A stretch of 64,000 nt of DNA, from positions 16,451-80,450 of the forward strand of contig WTFU01000206.1 of the NCBI GenBank assembly GCA_011523945.1, read 5' to 3'. Position numbers and translations under genes: made by a program. Numbering within the stretch: position 1 is the first letter of the stretch; the number at the start of each line of letters is the position of its first letter. Source of the DNA: Mariniblastus sp. Lineage in GTDB: Bacteria > Planctomycetota > Planctomycetia > Pirellulales > Pirellulaceae. Shown piece after piece: positions 44,841 to 53,431 of this stretch. The notes beneath the pieces are model-generated. The model was not told the origin of the DNA, searched no databases, and saw nothing but the letters and a program-made list of their open reading frames with translations.

Positions 44841-45110
44841 CCTTGGTTTTCGATTCTGGTAAAACAAGCTCAAGTTAAATGAACCGTTAGTCGATTGAAT
44901 TGATACGAATTGCTCGACCCTGTTTTTGCTAAAACGAGAAAAACTCGAAACGGCGAACCTCTCCGTCCGCATCGCGCAGCAATAGGGTGCGGGAGTATAG
45001 GAGGGTGGGCACCGAGCAACAAGCCGGAAAAATTGCGGTAAACACCGCCAATCCCGCAAAGTCTCTTTTAAAATGCGCGTATTTTTACAGATACGCTTCA
45101 ACATTTAGAA

Positions 45111-45689
45111 ATGCTATCGTTTAAACTGATAGCACTTCAGTTACGCCATCCCTTCTTTCGCCAGCAGACACCGGCCGTGAATGACTTTTTCTCTTTCGAA
45201 GTCCCCGCAACAATCCAACCACTCTTTAGTGAAAGCGCGTTCAGCAACTACGCCCTGACTCCAAGCATTCAAACGGTTAGATCGACTCTGGGGGGATTAT
45301 CAGCACGAGATTGCTTTCCGCGGGGCATCAAAGACGAATCAATGGCCCAATGTTGTTTGTCAGGACTTTGGTTACTTCATAACTTCCTCAACGAATCTCA
45401 TGAAATAAGCCAATCTATTCACTCTCGCGAGGGTAGTTACTGGCACGGGATTATGCATCGCCTGGAAGGTGACTACTGGAACAGTAAGTACTGGTTTCGA
45501 AAAACTGGAAACCATCCGTGTCTCGAACATGTCCTTGGCACCCGTTCCTGGAATCCAAGCGACTTCACAGATCAATGTGAGTCTCACGCGGAACAGAATG
45601 ATCAGTTATCGCCAGCCCTTCAGAAAATTGCGGTTGCAGAGTGGCGCGCATTATTTGAATACTGCTACACCAAAGCGTCTAATGACTGA
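45111..45689 (+). CDS. Conserved hypothetical protein
   Basis: 192 residues, soluble. The central and C-terminal part holds GLWLLHNFLNESHEISQSIH and GSYWHGIMHRLEGDYWNSKY followed by WFRKTGNHP, with conserved-looking Trp, His and Gly residues that suggest a folded domain, perhaps an enzyme. I have seen this SYWHGIMHR-type motif in uncharacterised proteins but cannot name a function. It lies 270 bases from the divergent LptD-like start and converges with the UDP-sugar dehydrogenase; a GGGTAGG/CCTACCC hairpin (45695-45718) lies between. Confidence 0.75.
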   Translation: MLSFKLIALQLRHPFFRQQTPAVNDFFSFEVPATIQPLFSESAFSNYALTPSIQTVRSTLGGLSARDCFPRGIKDESMAQCCLSGLWLLHNFLNESHEISQSIHSREGSYWHGIMHRLEGDYWNSKYWFRKTGNHPCLEHVLGTRSWNPSDFTDQCESHAEQNDQLSPALQKIAVAEWRALFEYCYTKASND

Positions 45690-45694
45690 CAGAA

Positions 45695-45718
45695 GGGTAG
45701 GGGGTCCGAGACCTACCC
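45695..45718. terminator. Hairpin between convergent genes, possible terminator
   Basis: GGGTAGG (45695-45701) pairs with CCTACCC (45712-45718) around a ten-base loop. No T-run follows on either side. The position between two converging genes suggests a two-way terminator, but the evidence is weak. Confidence 0.35.
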
Positions 45719-45771
45719 ATGCCCAAAATAGACGGTGTGAATCCAACCCCAATGCACGCGTCTTCGAAAAC

Positions 45772-47100
45772 TCAGGCGTTGCCGGATGACGGCTCTACCG
45801 TACTACGACCGATCGAATAGTAGGTAAACCCTAAGTCTGCCAGCTGAGCTGGATTATAAAGATTCCGACCGTCAAAAATCACCGGCGACTTCATGGCTGA
45901 TTTAATTGCATCAAAATCAGGATGCCGGAACACATCCCATTCGGTATTGATTGCCAGTGCGTCTACTCCCTCAAGTGCATCCATTGATTTTTCAGCATAT
46001 TCGACTTTATCTCCCAGCTCCACTTTCACGTTGTCGACCGCCTCCGGATCAAAAACACAAACGGTCGCTCCACGCTCCAACAATTGTTCAATCATAACAA
46101 GAGCAGGTGCTTCCCGAATATCGTCTGTTTTCGGTTTAAAGGCTAACCCCCAAACCGCAAACCGGAGACCTTTTAAGTCACCTCCAAAATGCTGATCAAC
46201 TTTTTGAGTCAGCACAAACTTCTGCCGGTCGTTAACCTGATCGACCGCTTCCAAAATGGTTGGAGGTAAATCGTTTGCTTTCGACATCGACGCCAGTGCG
46301 CGAACATCCTTAGGAAAGCAACTTCCACCATAGCCGACCCCCGGAAAAAGAAATGAAAAACCAATTCTTTGATCATGCCCAATACCCCGGCGGACATCAT
46401 TAATATCGCCGCCCATCTTTTCACACAGATTTGCCATCTCATTGATAAAACTAATCTTTGTCGCCAGTAATGCGTTGGCGACATATTTCGTCAACTCGGC
46501 ACTTTCGGGTGACATTGAAAGAAACGGCTTGTCAGTTCTTAAAAAAGGAGAATACAACTCGTTTAGAATTTCTTTTGTTTCTTCTTCACGCACGCCAACA
46601 ACAACACGATCGGGATACATGAAATCATGAATTGCCGCGCCCTCTTTTAAAAATTCAGGGTTACTCGCAACACGATAATGAGTTTTATTCAACTCAAATA
46701 AGCGATCATAAATCCCTTGATTGGTGCCAACGGGGACGGTGCTTTTCGTTACCACCACCGTATCGGCGTTAATAAACGGGGCAATGCCGGCAACAACACT
46801 CCAAAGTGCCGACAAATTCGCTGAACCATCTTCCCCCTGTGGAGTCCCCACAGCAAGATAAACGACCTTAGCTTTTTTCACAGCAGTTTCTAGGTCAGTG
46901 GTAAAGTGTAAGCGTCCGGCCTTATGATTACGCTGAACCATCTCTGTAAGACCAGGTTCATAAATCGGAATAATGCCATCGTTCAACCGATCGATCTTGC
47001 CTTGATCAATATCAACGCAAGTAATACTGTTCCCGCTCTCCGCAAAACAGGTTCCCGAGACAAGCCCAACATAGCCCGTCCCAATCATTGCAATATCCAT
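45772..47100 (-). CDS. UDP-glucose 6-dehydrogenase-family protein
   Basis: NAD-dependent oxidation of a UDP-sugar to the uronic acid, normally UDP-glucose to UDP-glucuronate. Its 442 residues begin [20 protein letters not shown] (Rossmann GxGxxG). [49 protein letters not shown], and the catalytic cysteine in [16 protein letters not shown] near residue 259 are all present. The C-terminal domain has [18 protein letters not shown]. The signature is closer to UDP-glucose than to UDP-N-acetylglucosamine dehydrogenases. It may feed the exopolysaccharide genes 12 kb to the right. Confidence 0.93.
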   Translation of the reverse strand: MDIAMIGTGYVGLVSGTCFAESGNSITCVDIDQGKIDRLNDGIIPIYEPGLTEMVQRNHKAGRLHFTTDLETAVKKAKVVYLAVGTPQGEDGSANLSALWSVVAGIAPFINADTVVVTKSTVPVGTNQGIYDRLFELNKTHYRVASNPEFLKEGAAIHDFMYPDRVVVGVREEETKEILNELYSPFLRTDKPFLSMSPESAELTKYVANALLATKISFINEMANLCEKMGGDINDVRRGIGHDQRIGFSFLFPGVGYGGSCFPKDVRALASMSKANDLPPTILEAVDQVNDRQKFVLTQKVDQHFGGDLKGLRFAVWGLAFKPKTDDIREAPALVMIEQLLERGATVCVFDPEAVDNVKVELGDKVEYAEKSMDALEGVDALAINTEWDVFRHPDFDAIKSAMKSPVIFDGRNLYNPAQLADLGFTYYSIGRSTVEPSSGNA

Positions 47101-47268
47101 AAAATCGCCGCTTTAAAAACTTGAACATTTAGCCAACAACAAAGATCGCCAAACCTTCGAAAATATCGAATCCGATCGCATTTAAGGAATCACTTACTGA
47201 GAAGGCGATACTGCAATCAAATGGGAGAACTGCCTGAATCACCAACCAATTCATCCCAAATCAAACCA

Positions 47269-50013
47269 TTAATTTTCGTTTTCCTCAGTGCCGGATTCAG
47301 GTTCGGTAGACGTCGAATCCGCCTCACTGAATGGCGGAGGCGAAACTGATTCCGGCGTTTCACTCTCAGACTCATCACCCAATTCATCTCGAGGAACCAC
47401 CGCGATAACGGCCAAAGAATCCTCGTCATCCAGTCCCATGATTCGAACGCCTTGCGTGTTTCGGCCGATCGTACTGACATCCGCACATTTAATCCGTTGG
47501 ATTTTCCCTCGCGATGTCATCAACAACAATTCATCGTCATCATTGACCGACTTAACACCAATCACTCGTCCATTTCGTTCTGTCGTTTTTATATCCCTAA
47601 GCCCTTTTCCACCACGTTTTTGGGTGCGATATCGCGAGCTTCCATTGACGGAATCACCGTCGAGTTCTTCGGCTTCGTCACCGGTTTTTGAATTCGCACC
47701 AAACAAGGTTCGTTTGCCGTAGCCCTTTTCGCAAGCCGTCAATAACGTTGCCTCGGGATCTGCCACAACCATTCCAACAACTTTATCACCTTCTGTCAGC
47801 GAAATTCCCTTAACACCGCTGGTATTCCGCCCCATCGGTCGCGCATCTGACTCCCGAAAACGGATCGCCATTCCCGTTTCGGTCGAAAGCACGATTTCAT
47901 CTCCGGACTTGGCGACAAGTACGTCAATGATTTCATCATCCTCTCTAAGCTTGACAGCGATAATGCCGCCATTCCGTGGCCGACCATAGGCGGAGAGCGG
48001 GGTTTTCTTGACTAGCCCATTTTTCGTTGCCATGACGAGAAAATGCTCAGCAGCATCAAAATCTCGAATCGCCCGGCATGATGCAATTGCCTCGCCTTCA
48101 TCGAGTTGCACGATATTCACAATCGCGCGTCCACGGCTCTCCCGGCTTAACTGGGGTAACTGATGAACTTTTCGCCAATGCACGATCCCTTTGGTTGTAA
48201 AGAACAATAGGTAATCGTGAGTACTGGCAGCGAAAATGTGCTCGATTGGATCTTCGTCTTCGCTTTTCGCGCCCTTGACCCCCTTACCGCCTCGTTTCTG
48301 GGCTCGGTACGTACTCACCGGCGTTCGCTTGATATAACCGCGGTGGCTTATCGAAACGACCATATTCTCTTCTTCAATCAGATCTTCAAGGTCGATATTG
48401 CGGACTTCTTCGTGTGACAAAACGGTGCGTCGCTCGTCCGCATGCTTTCGCTGAATCTCATCAAGATCTTCACGAATGATTTGGTAAACGTTGGCATCAT
48501 CAGACAGAATTCTAAGATACTCTTTGATCTCTTCCAGTAATTTGGCATGCTGACCGCCGAGCTTTTCCTGCTCAAGATTTACCAACTGCCCAAGTGTCAT
48601 TTTTAGAATTGCGTCGGCCTGGATTCCGGTGAGGTGGTAAACATTGGATTCACCGCGTTCCTCCTGGAATACCTTAAATCCATCTTCACCCAACGCTCTT
48701 TCCATCATCGAAGCAGGACATTCAATCCCCATCAACCCAGCCTTAGCCTCAGCCTGGGTTTTTGAGCTGCGTATGATCTTGATAATTTGATCAATATCAG
48801 CCAACGCCAACAACAAACCTTCAATTGTGTGCTTTTGGCGTCGGGCACGACTTAGCAAGAACTGAGTACGACGGCGAATCACTTGAACGCGATGCCGCAG
48901 GAATTCACTGAGGAAATCTTTAATCGATAGCTCTCGCGGCTTCCCATCCACCAAGGCCATGAAGTTCATGGAAAACGATGTTTGCAACGGCGAAAACTGA
49001 TACAGTTGATTCAGGACAACCTCTGGGTCAGCATCGCTCTTGATTTCAATTTCAAGTTTGACCGGCTCTTTTAGATCACTAAGATCTTTAATCCCGGAAA
49101 TACCTTTGACTTTATCGGTTTTGACTAGCGTAGCAATCTTATCCACCACCCCGTCACGCGTCTGCTGGAACGGCAACTCAGAGACGACGATTTTGAAGCG
49201 ATTTCTCTTATTTGAAATTGGCTGTATTTCACATTCAGCCCGAACAACAATGGTACTTCGCCCTGTCCGATACGCTTTAATTACTCCGGCCGTGCCGCAA
49301 ATCGTACCGCCAGTCGGGAAATCCGGCCCCGGCAAAACGCCCATAATTTCGCTAATGGTGCATTCGGGATTAGCAATCACAATTTTTAGTGCTTCACAAA
49401 CCTCGCCCAGGTTATGAGGCGGAATCGAAGTTGCCATACTAACGGCAATTCCACTAGAGCCGTTGACCAGCAAATTGGGAAACTTACTCGGCAAGACCGA
49501 GGGCTCCATTCGCCGCTCATCATAAGTTGGTGTGAAATCAACGGTATCCAGCTTGAGATCTTCCAGCATCAAGGCCGCAACGGGCGACATTCTCGCCTCG
49601 GTATATCGCATCGCCGCAGGAGGCAAGCCGGCAATCGAACCAAAATTCCCCTGCTTATCGACCAGCACATGCCGCATGTTCCACTCTTGAGCCATCCGAA
49701 CCAACGTCGGATATACAATGGACTCACCGTGCGGATGGTAGTTACCACTGGTATCACCGGAAATTTTGGCGCACTTCACCCGTGAAGAACCAGGCGTCAA
49801 ACTGAGGTCATTCATCGCCACAAGAATACGTCGCTGAGACGGCTTCAATCCATCGCGCACATCTGGCAACGCCCGCGAGACAATAACACTCATCGCGTAA
49901 GTCAGATAACTGGATTTTAGCTCGTCCTCGATCGGCATTTCGAGAAACGATTCACTGCTATTCAAACCGCTGCCACCGCCGTCTTCATCCGGCTCCTGTG
50001 AATCAGTCGACAA
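47269..50013 (-). CDS. gyrA: DNA gyrase subunit A
   Basis: The DNA-cutting subunit of gyrase. The 914 residues hold the winged-helix domain with SRALPDVRDGLKPSQRRIL, the catalytic tyrosine Y137 in AAMRYTEARM, and a C-terminal beta-pinwheel with the GyrA box as RAQKRGGKG near 585 and a second QKRGGKG near 810. The region matching the quinolone site reads HPHGESIVYPTLVRMAQ: Ser98 equals the usual Ser83 and Pro102 replaces the usual Asp87. An acidic insert lies near 790-805 and an acidic tail ends the protein (PFSEADSTSTEPESG). The GyrA box marks gyrase rather than topoisomerase IV. gyrB is not in view. Confidence 0.96.
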   Translation of the reverse strand: MSTDSQEPDEDGGGSGLNSSESFLEMPIEDELKSSYLTYAMSVIVSRALPDVRDGLKPSQRRILVAMNDLSLTPGSSRVKCAKISGDTSGNYHPHGESIVYPTLVRMAQEWNMRHVLVDKQGNFGSIAGLPPAAMRYTEARMSPVAALMLEDLKLDTVDFTPTYDERRMEPSVLPSKFPNLLVNGSSGIAVSMATSIPPHNLGEVCEALKIVIANPECTISEIMGVLPGPDFPTGGTICGTAGVIKAYRTGRSTIVVRAECEIQPISNKRNRFKIVVSELPFQQTRDGVVDKIATLVKTDKVKGISGIKDLSDLKEPVKLEIEIKSDADPEVVLNQLYQFSPLQTSFSMNFMALVDGKPRELSIKDFLSEFLRHRVQVIRRRTQFLLSRARRQKHTIEGLLLALADIDQIIKIIRSSKTQAEAKAGLMGIECPASMMERALGEDGFKVFQEERGESNVYHLTGIQADAILKMTLGQLVNLEQEKLGGQHAKLLEEIKEYLRILSDDANVYQIIREDLDEIQRKHADERRTVLSHEEVRNIDLEDLIEEENMVVSISHRGYIKRTPVSTYRAQKRGGKGVKGAKSEDEDPIEHIFAASTHDYLLFFTTKGIVHWRKVHQLPQLSRESRGRAIVNIVQLDEGEAIASCRAIRDFDAAEHFLVMATKNGLVKKTPLSAYGRPRNGGIIAVKLREDDEIIDVLVAKSGDEIVLSTETGMAIRFRESDARPMGRNTSGVKGISLTEGDKVVGMVVADPEATLLTACEKGYGKRTLFGANSKTGDEAEELDGDSVNGSSRYRTQKRGGKGLRDIKTTERNGRVIGVKSVNDDDELLLMTSRGKIQRIKCADVSTIGRNTQGVRIMGLDDEDSLAVIAVVPRDELGDESESETPESVSPPPFSEADSTSTEPESGTEENEN

Positions 50014-50409
50014 TTTATCCGCCTTTCAAACATTTTAAGCTACGCAGATGCTTGCTTTGCCAAGCAGAATTCAAAATGAAACTCAGGCAGCATTTCAAGC
50101 TACTTGGCGTCTCGCTTCCACCAGATGGTTGAAACCCAAAAAAACCGGGCACAGACCGCAAAGACCTACCTTTACACGACCAGCAAATAAATGAGGAAAA
50201 CCCCTCAAAAACCGCTGTTTTCACCACTTTTTATTGCAGCAAATCTAACTCCCAGATATTAACAAAATCGGCCTCTTTTAACAACGTGCCAAGATCGATT
50301 TCAGCTCATAAAAAACCATGGTTTTTTGATTGTTTTTGCAACCCGTACCCAGGGGAATTCACGGGATAAACTTGACGATCCAACCGTGATCTACCAACAA
50401 TGGTTTGCT
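50014..50409. other. Divergent intergenic region between gyrA and a membrane protein
   Basis: This 396-base region should carry the gyrA promoter (leftward) and that of the next gene (rightward). Its main structure is the 18-base palindrome at 50310-50327. I find no RNA gene or small coding frame. Confidence 0.4.
50310..50327. promoter_or_regulatory. 18-bp perfect palindrome A6-CCATGG-T6
   Basis: Six A, then CCATGG, then six T: a perfect dyad with no loop. It lies about 100 bases before the ATG at 50410. It may be an operator or, in RNA, a hairpin with a T-run; no gene precedes it on the plus strand. Confidence 0.45.
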
Positions 50410-52497
50410 ATGGTTCGCCCATTGACCGGATTCCCAATGCCCAAGCCGAAAATCAATCTCCGAATTTTGAACGAGAGCATTCTCTATCGATTCGACCAGA
50501 TTGAAGGATATCCAACAGAATCGGGGCGGCTAAGCTCAAACGCTTCGGCACACGGCGATTTTAGTCACTCAATCCCACGACTTGTTTTAGACGCAGACGA
50601 CAACGGCCTGCCTAAATCTCACCCTCTGCAAGAGGCTGCAAACGCCAATTTAAATCATGACATCAGCCCTACGCTAACCCACCGGGTTTCATGTCGAGAT
50701 GGTGACATCTGGCTGGCCGGCTCCGCCTTGCTATGTAGCTGCCCCGATTGCAATGCTCCCATGACCATTCGGGTCTGGCTTGGGCTTGCCGACTGCTGGC
50801 GTTGCCAAACAAGTATCTCGTTAACCGAAGAACAAATTCACGCGGTCAATAAACTAACCCCGAAGACGAAACTCAGGCAGACTTCCGAATCGACTCCCCT
50901 TCCATTCCCGGCAAGGAAGACGGTTGAACTCACACCTCAACCAATGAAAAACTTGCCAAAACCAAATCTTGAGGAACGCTGGTCTGAAGAAGAACTGGAG
51001 TCACTCAGTCGAACTTCTTCCCTCGCTCACTTTGTTCGCAATGGTTTCGTTGGAACACCCGCGTGGCTCGTCAGTTTAATTATTCACGTGATTGTTATTT
51101 TGATTTTGGGTTTAATCGTGTTTCGCGATCAGCCGCCTCCGCAACCCACGATCACGCTGTCCACTTCCCTTAGTTCAGACGATCGCCTTGGGGGTGAAAT
51201 TCGATTTGAAAACCCGGCCAATGAGTTGCGGGACGATTTTAAAATGGCCAGCGACATGACTCAGGGCGAAGATGAATTAAGACAATTCATGGAAAAAGCG
51301 AATCGGGATGCAAAATCACTCCAAACCGATCCGATTCCATTGGCACCCTTAAAAAACATCGAGGTTGTGAGGAAAAACATCACCACCAATCCAGATCGCA
51401 GGATGTCGTTCGAAGCACGAGACCCCCGAATTCGATCTGAAATCGTGCGCAAAGAAGGAGGGACAACGCTTACTGAAGCCGCCGTTGCACGCGGACTGCG
51501 ATGGCTTGTTTCAGTACAAAACAGCGACGGTGGCTGGAGCCTAAAAAATTATTCGAATCATAAAAACCCAAACAACGCCAGCGACATCATGGCGACCTCC
51601 CTCGCCTTACTCCCCTTACTTGGAGCCGGTCAGACGCACGAGTTTGGCATTTATAAATCTAACGTCGCCGCTGGACTAGCATGGCTAATTAAGCGTCAAA
51701 AAACGAACGGCGATCTCAGAGCCGGATTTTCGGGTCAGGCTGGAATGTATGCCCACGGGCAAGCCTCGATTGTACTTTGCGAAGCTTACGCGATGACCGG
51801 CGACCAAGCATTTCAGCAACCCGCACAAAATGCAATTCAATTCATAGAATCAGCCCAACACGGCAAAGGCGGTTGGCGATATCAGCCGGGGCAACCGGGC
51901 GACACCAGTGTTTTCGGCTGGCAGATGATGGCACTTCAAAGCGCTCAGGCCCCAAATATCGATCTCGAGATTAACGCTTCCACTCTCAAACTTGCCGACT
52001 ATTTTCTCGATCAAGTCTCTGCTCCCGCCAGTTTCGCACGCCGACGGAATAAGCAGTTACCCACCGGCTCTGCCTATGCTTATCTTCCAGGAAAATCTGC
52101 CACCGCAGCAATGACCGCCGAGGCGATCCTTTGCCGAATGTATCTTGGCTGGAAAAAAGACGACCCCAGACTTTCAGTCGCTGTTAAATGGCTGATCGAC
52201 GACCACCTCCCCAGCAAGCGAAGCCCCAATCTTTACTATTGGTATTATGGCACCCAGGTCATGCACCACTATGGAGGCGATTCATGGGAGACCTGGAATC
52301 GCAAGATGCGCGAACTGCTGATCTCTACACAAAACACGCGCGGCTCAAATTTGGGAAGCTGGGACCCCGGAAGATTCGAGTGGGGCACTCAGGGCGGGCG
52401 GATATACACAACTGCACTCGCCGTTTGCACACTGGAAGTTTATTACCGCCATCTTCCCTTATTTGACCCCATCGAGCTAAACTCAGTGAACAAGTAA
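50410..52497 (+). CDS. Zinc-ribbon membrane protein with prenyltransferase/squalene-cyclase-like repeats
   Basis: About 695 residues from the ATG at 50410 (a TTG at 50326 or ATG at 50437 are options). A zinc-ribbon-like module lies near residues 108-135: CSCPDCNAPMTIRVW, then DCWRCQTS. A Pro/Ser-rich linker leads to one membrane helix (about 219-240, LVSLIIHVIVILILGLIVF). The rest is an alpha/alpha toroid as in terpenoid cyclases and prenyltransferases: GLRWLVSVQNSDGGWSLKNY, GLAWLIKRQKTNGDLR, GKGGWRYQPGQPGDTSVFGW and AVKWLIDDHLP. The acidic DxDD motif of true squalene-hopene cyclases is absent, so it is probably not a cyclase. The topology would place the ribbon inside and the toroid outside. 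Function unknown. Confidence 0.82.
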   Translation: MVRPLTGFPMPKPKINLRILNESILYRFDQIEGYPTESGRLSSNASAHGDFSHSIPRLVLDADDNGLPKSHPLQEAANANLNHDISPTLTHRVSCRDGDIWLAGSALLCSCPDCNAPMTIRVWLGLADCWRCQTSISLTEEQIHAVNKLTPKTKLRQTSESTPLPFPARKTVELTPQPMKNLPKPNLEERWSEEELESLSRTSSLAHFVRNGFVGTPAWLVSLIIHVIVILILGLIVFRDQPPPQPTITLSTSLSSDDRLGGEIRFENPANELRDDFKMASDMTQGEDELRQFMEKANRDAKSLQTDPIPLAPLKNIEVVRKNITTNPDRRMSFEARDPRIRSEIVRKEGGTTLTEAAVARGLRWLVSVQNSDGGWSLKNYSNHKNPNNASDIMATSLALLPLLGAGQTHEFGIYKSNVAAGLAWLIKRQKTNGDLRAGFSGQAGMYAHGQASIVLCEAYAMTGDQAFQQPAQNAIQFIESAQHGKGGWRYQPGQPGDTSVFGWQMMALQSAQAPNIDLEINASTLKLADYFLDQVSAPASFARRRNKQLPTGSAYAYLPGKSATAAMTAEAILCRMYLGWKKDDPRLSVAVKWLIDDHLPSKRSPNLYYWYYGTQVMHHYGGDSWETWNRKMRELLISTQNTRGSNLGSWDPGRFEWGTQGGRIYTTALAVCTLEVYYRHLPLFDPIELNSVNK

Positions 52498-52524
52498 AGC
52501 TTCCCATACCATTCGTAGAACGGC

Positions 52525-53421
52525 ATGCATCCCCCACTAAACAATTCACCTGCCAACCATTGGTCACTCAAATCAACCACGATTCATTTCGCTCAAACGC
52601 CGACCGTGATGGGCATTGTCAACGTGACGCCCGATAGTTTTTCGGATGGCGGGTTTTTCCTGGAAACAGACCGAGCAATCGACCATGCACTCAAACTGGC
52701 CTCCGAAGGCGCAGGAATCCTCGACATTGGCGGCGAGAGTACGCGACCTTATAGCCAAACCGTCGCTGAAAAGGACGAACTGGCTCGAGTGATTCCCGTC
52801 ATTCGCGGCATAGCCAAACAAACGAATGTTCCAATTTCTATCGACACATCCAAAGCAACGGTTGCCAGAGCAGCCCTAGACGAAGGGGCACAGATCATCA
52901 ATGACGTCACAGGTCTCGAAGGCGACCCTGAAATGATCAAGGTGGCGGTCAACTCGGGGGCAGGGGTGTGCGCGATGCACATGCAAGGAACACCGCAAAC
53001 AATGCAAGACAGTCCCTACTACCAAGATGTCGTTCAAGAAATTCACGCTTATCTAACCAAGCGGAAAATTCAATTACTCGACGCCGGCATTCCAATGGAA
53101 AAAATTTGCCTGGATCCTGGAATTGGATTCGGCAAATCTCATCGCCACAATCTCGAACTGCTTCATCACTGCGAACAGTATCTTGACCTTGGTTGCCCAA
53201 TCCTCATTGGGCATTCTCGAAAAGGCATGATTGGAAAAATCATTGGCGACCCCGACGCGAACCGCGATTCAGCAACGATGGCCATCACATTGATGCTTGC
53301 GCGAAAAAAAATTCAAATCGTGCGAGTTCACGAAGTGGGAGGGACGGTGCGAGCACTCAAGGCATTCGCCGCCGTCGGCGGAATCGATGGGCAAATTTCA
53401 CTACCCGTCGAAAATCAATAA
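52525..53421 (+). CDS. folP: Dihydropteroate synthase
   Basis: Joins p-aminobenzoate with the pterin pyrophosphate in folate synthesis; the target of sulfonamides. The 298 residues hold MGIVNVTPDSFSDGG near residues 30-44, IDIGGEST-like LDIGGESTRPYSQ, ISIDTSKATVARAAL, INDVTGLEGDPEM, LDPGIGFGKSHRHNLELLHH and the closing VRVHEVGGTVRAL. It follows the zinc-ribbon gene by 27 bases and is probably co-transcribed. Its stop lies ten bases from the stop of the converging giant gene. Confidence 0.96.
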   Translation: MHPPLNNSPANHWSLKSTTIHFAQTPTVMGIVNVTPDSFSDGGFFLETDRAIDHALKLASEGAGILDIGGESTRPYSQTVAEKDELARVIPVIRGIAKQTNVPISIDTSKATVARAALDEGAQIINDVTGLEGDPEMIKVAVNSGAGVCAMHMQGTPQTMQDSPYYQDVVQEIHAYLTKRKIQLLDAGIPMEKICLDPGIGFGKSHRHNLELLHHCEQYLDLGCPILIGHSRKGMIGKIIGDPDANRDSATMAITLMLARKKIQIVRVHEVGGTVRALKAFAAVGGIDGQISLPVENQ

Positions 53422-53431
53422 ACCCGGGCGG

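Noticed and set aside
50326..50409. TTG start for the zinc-ribbon protein
   Set aside because: The TTG overlaps the 18-base palindrome and the added residues look random; the ATG at 50410 is better.
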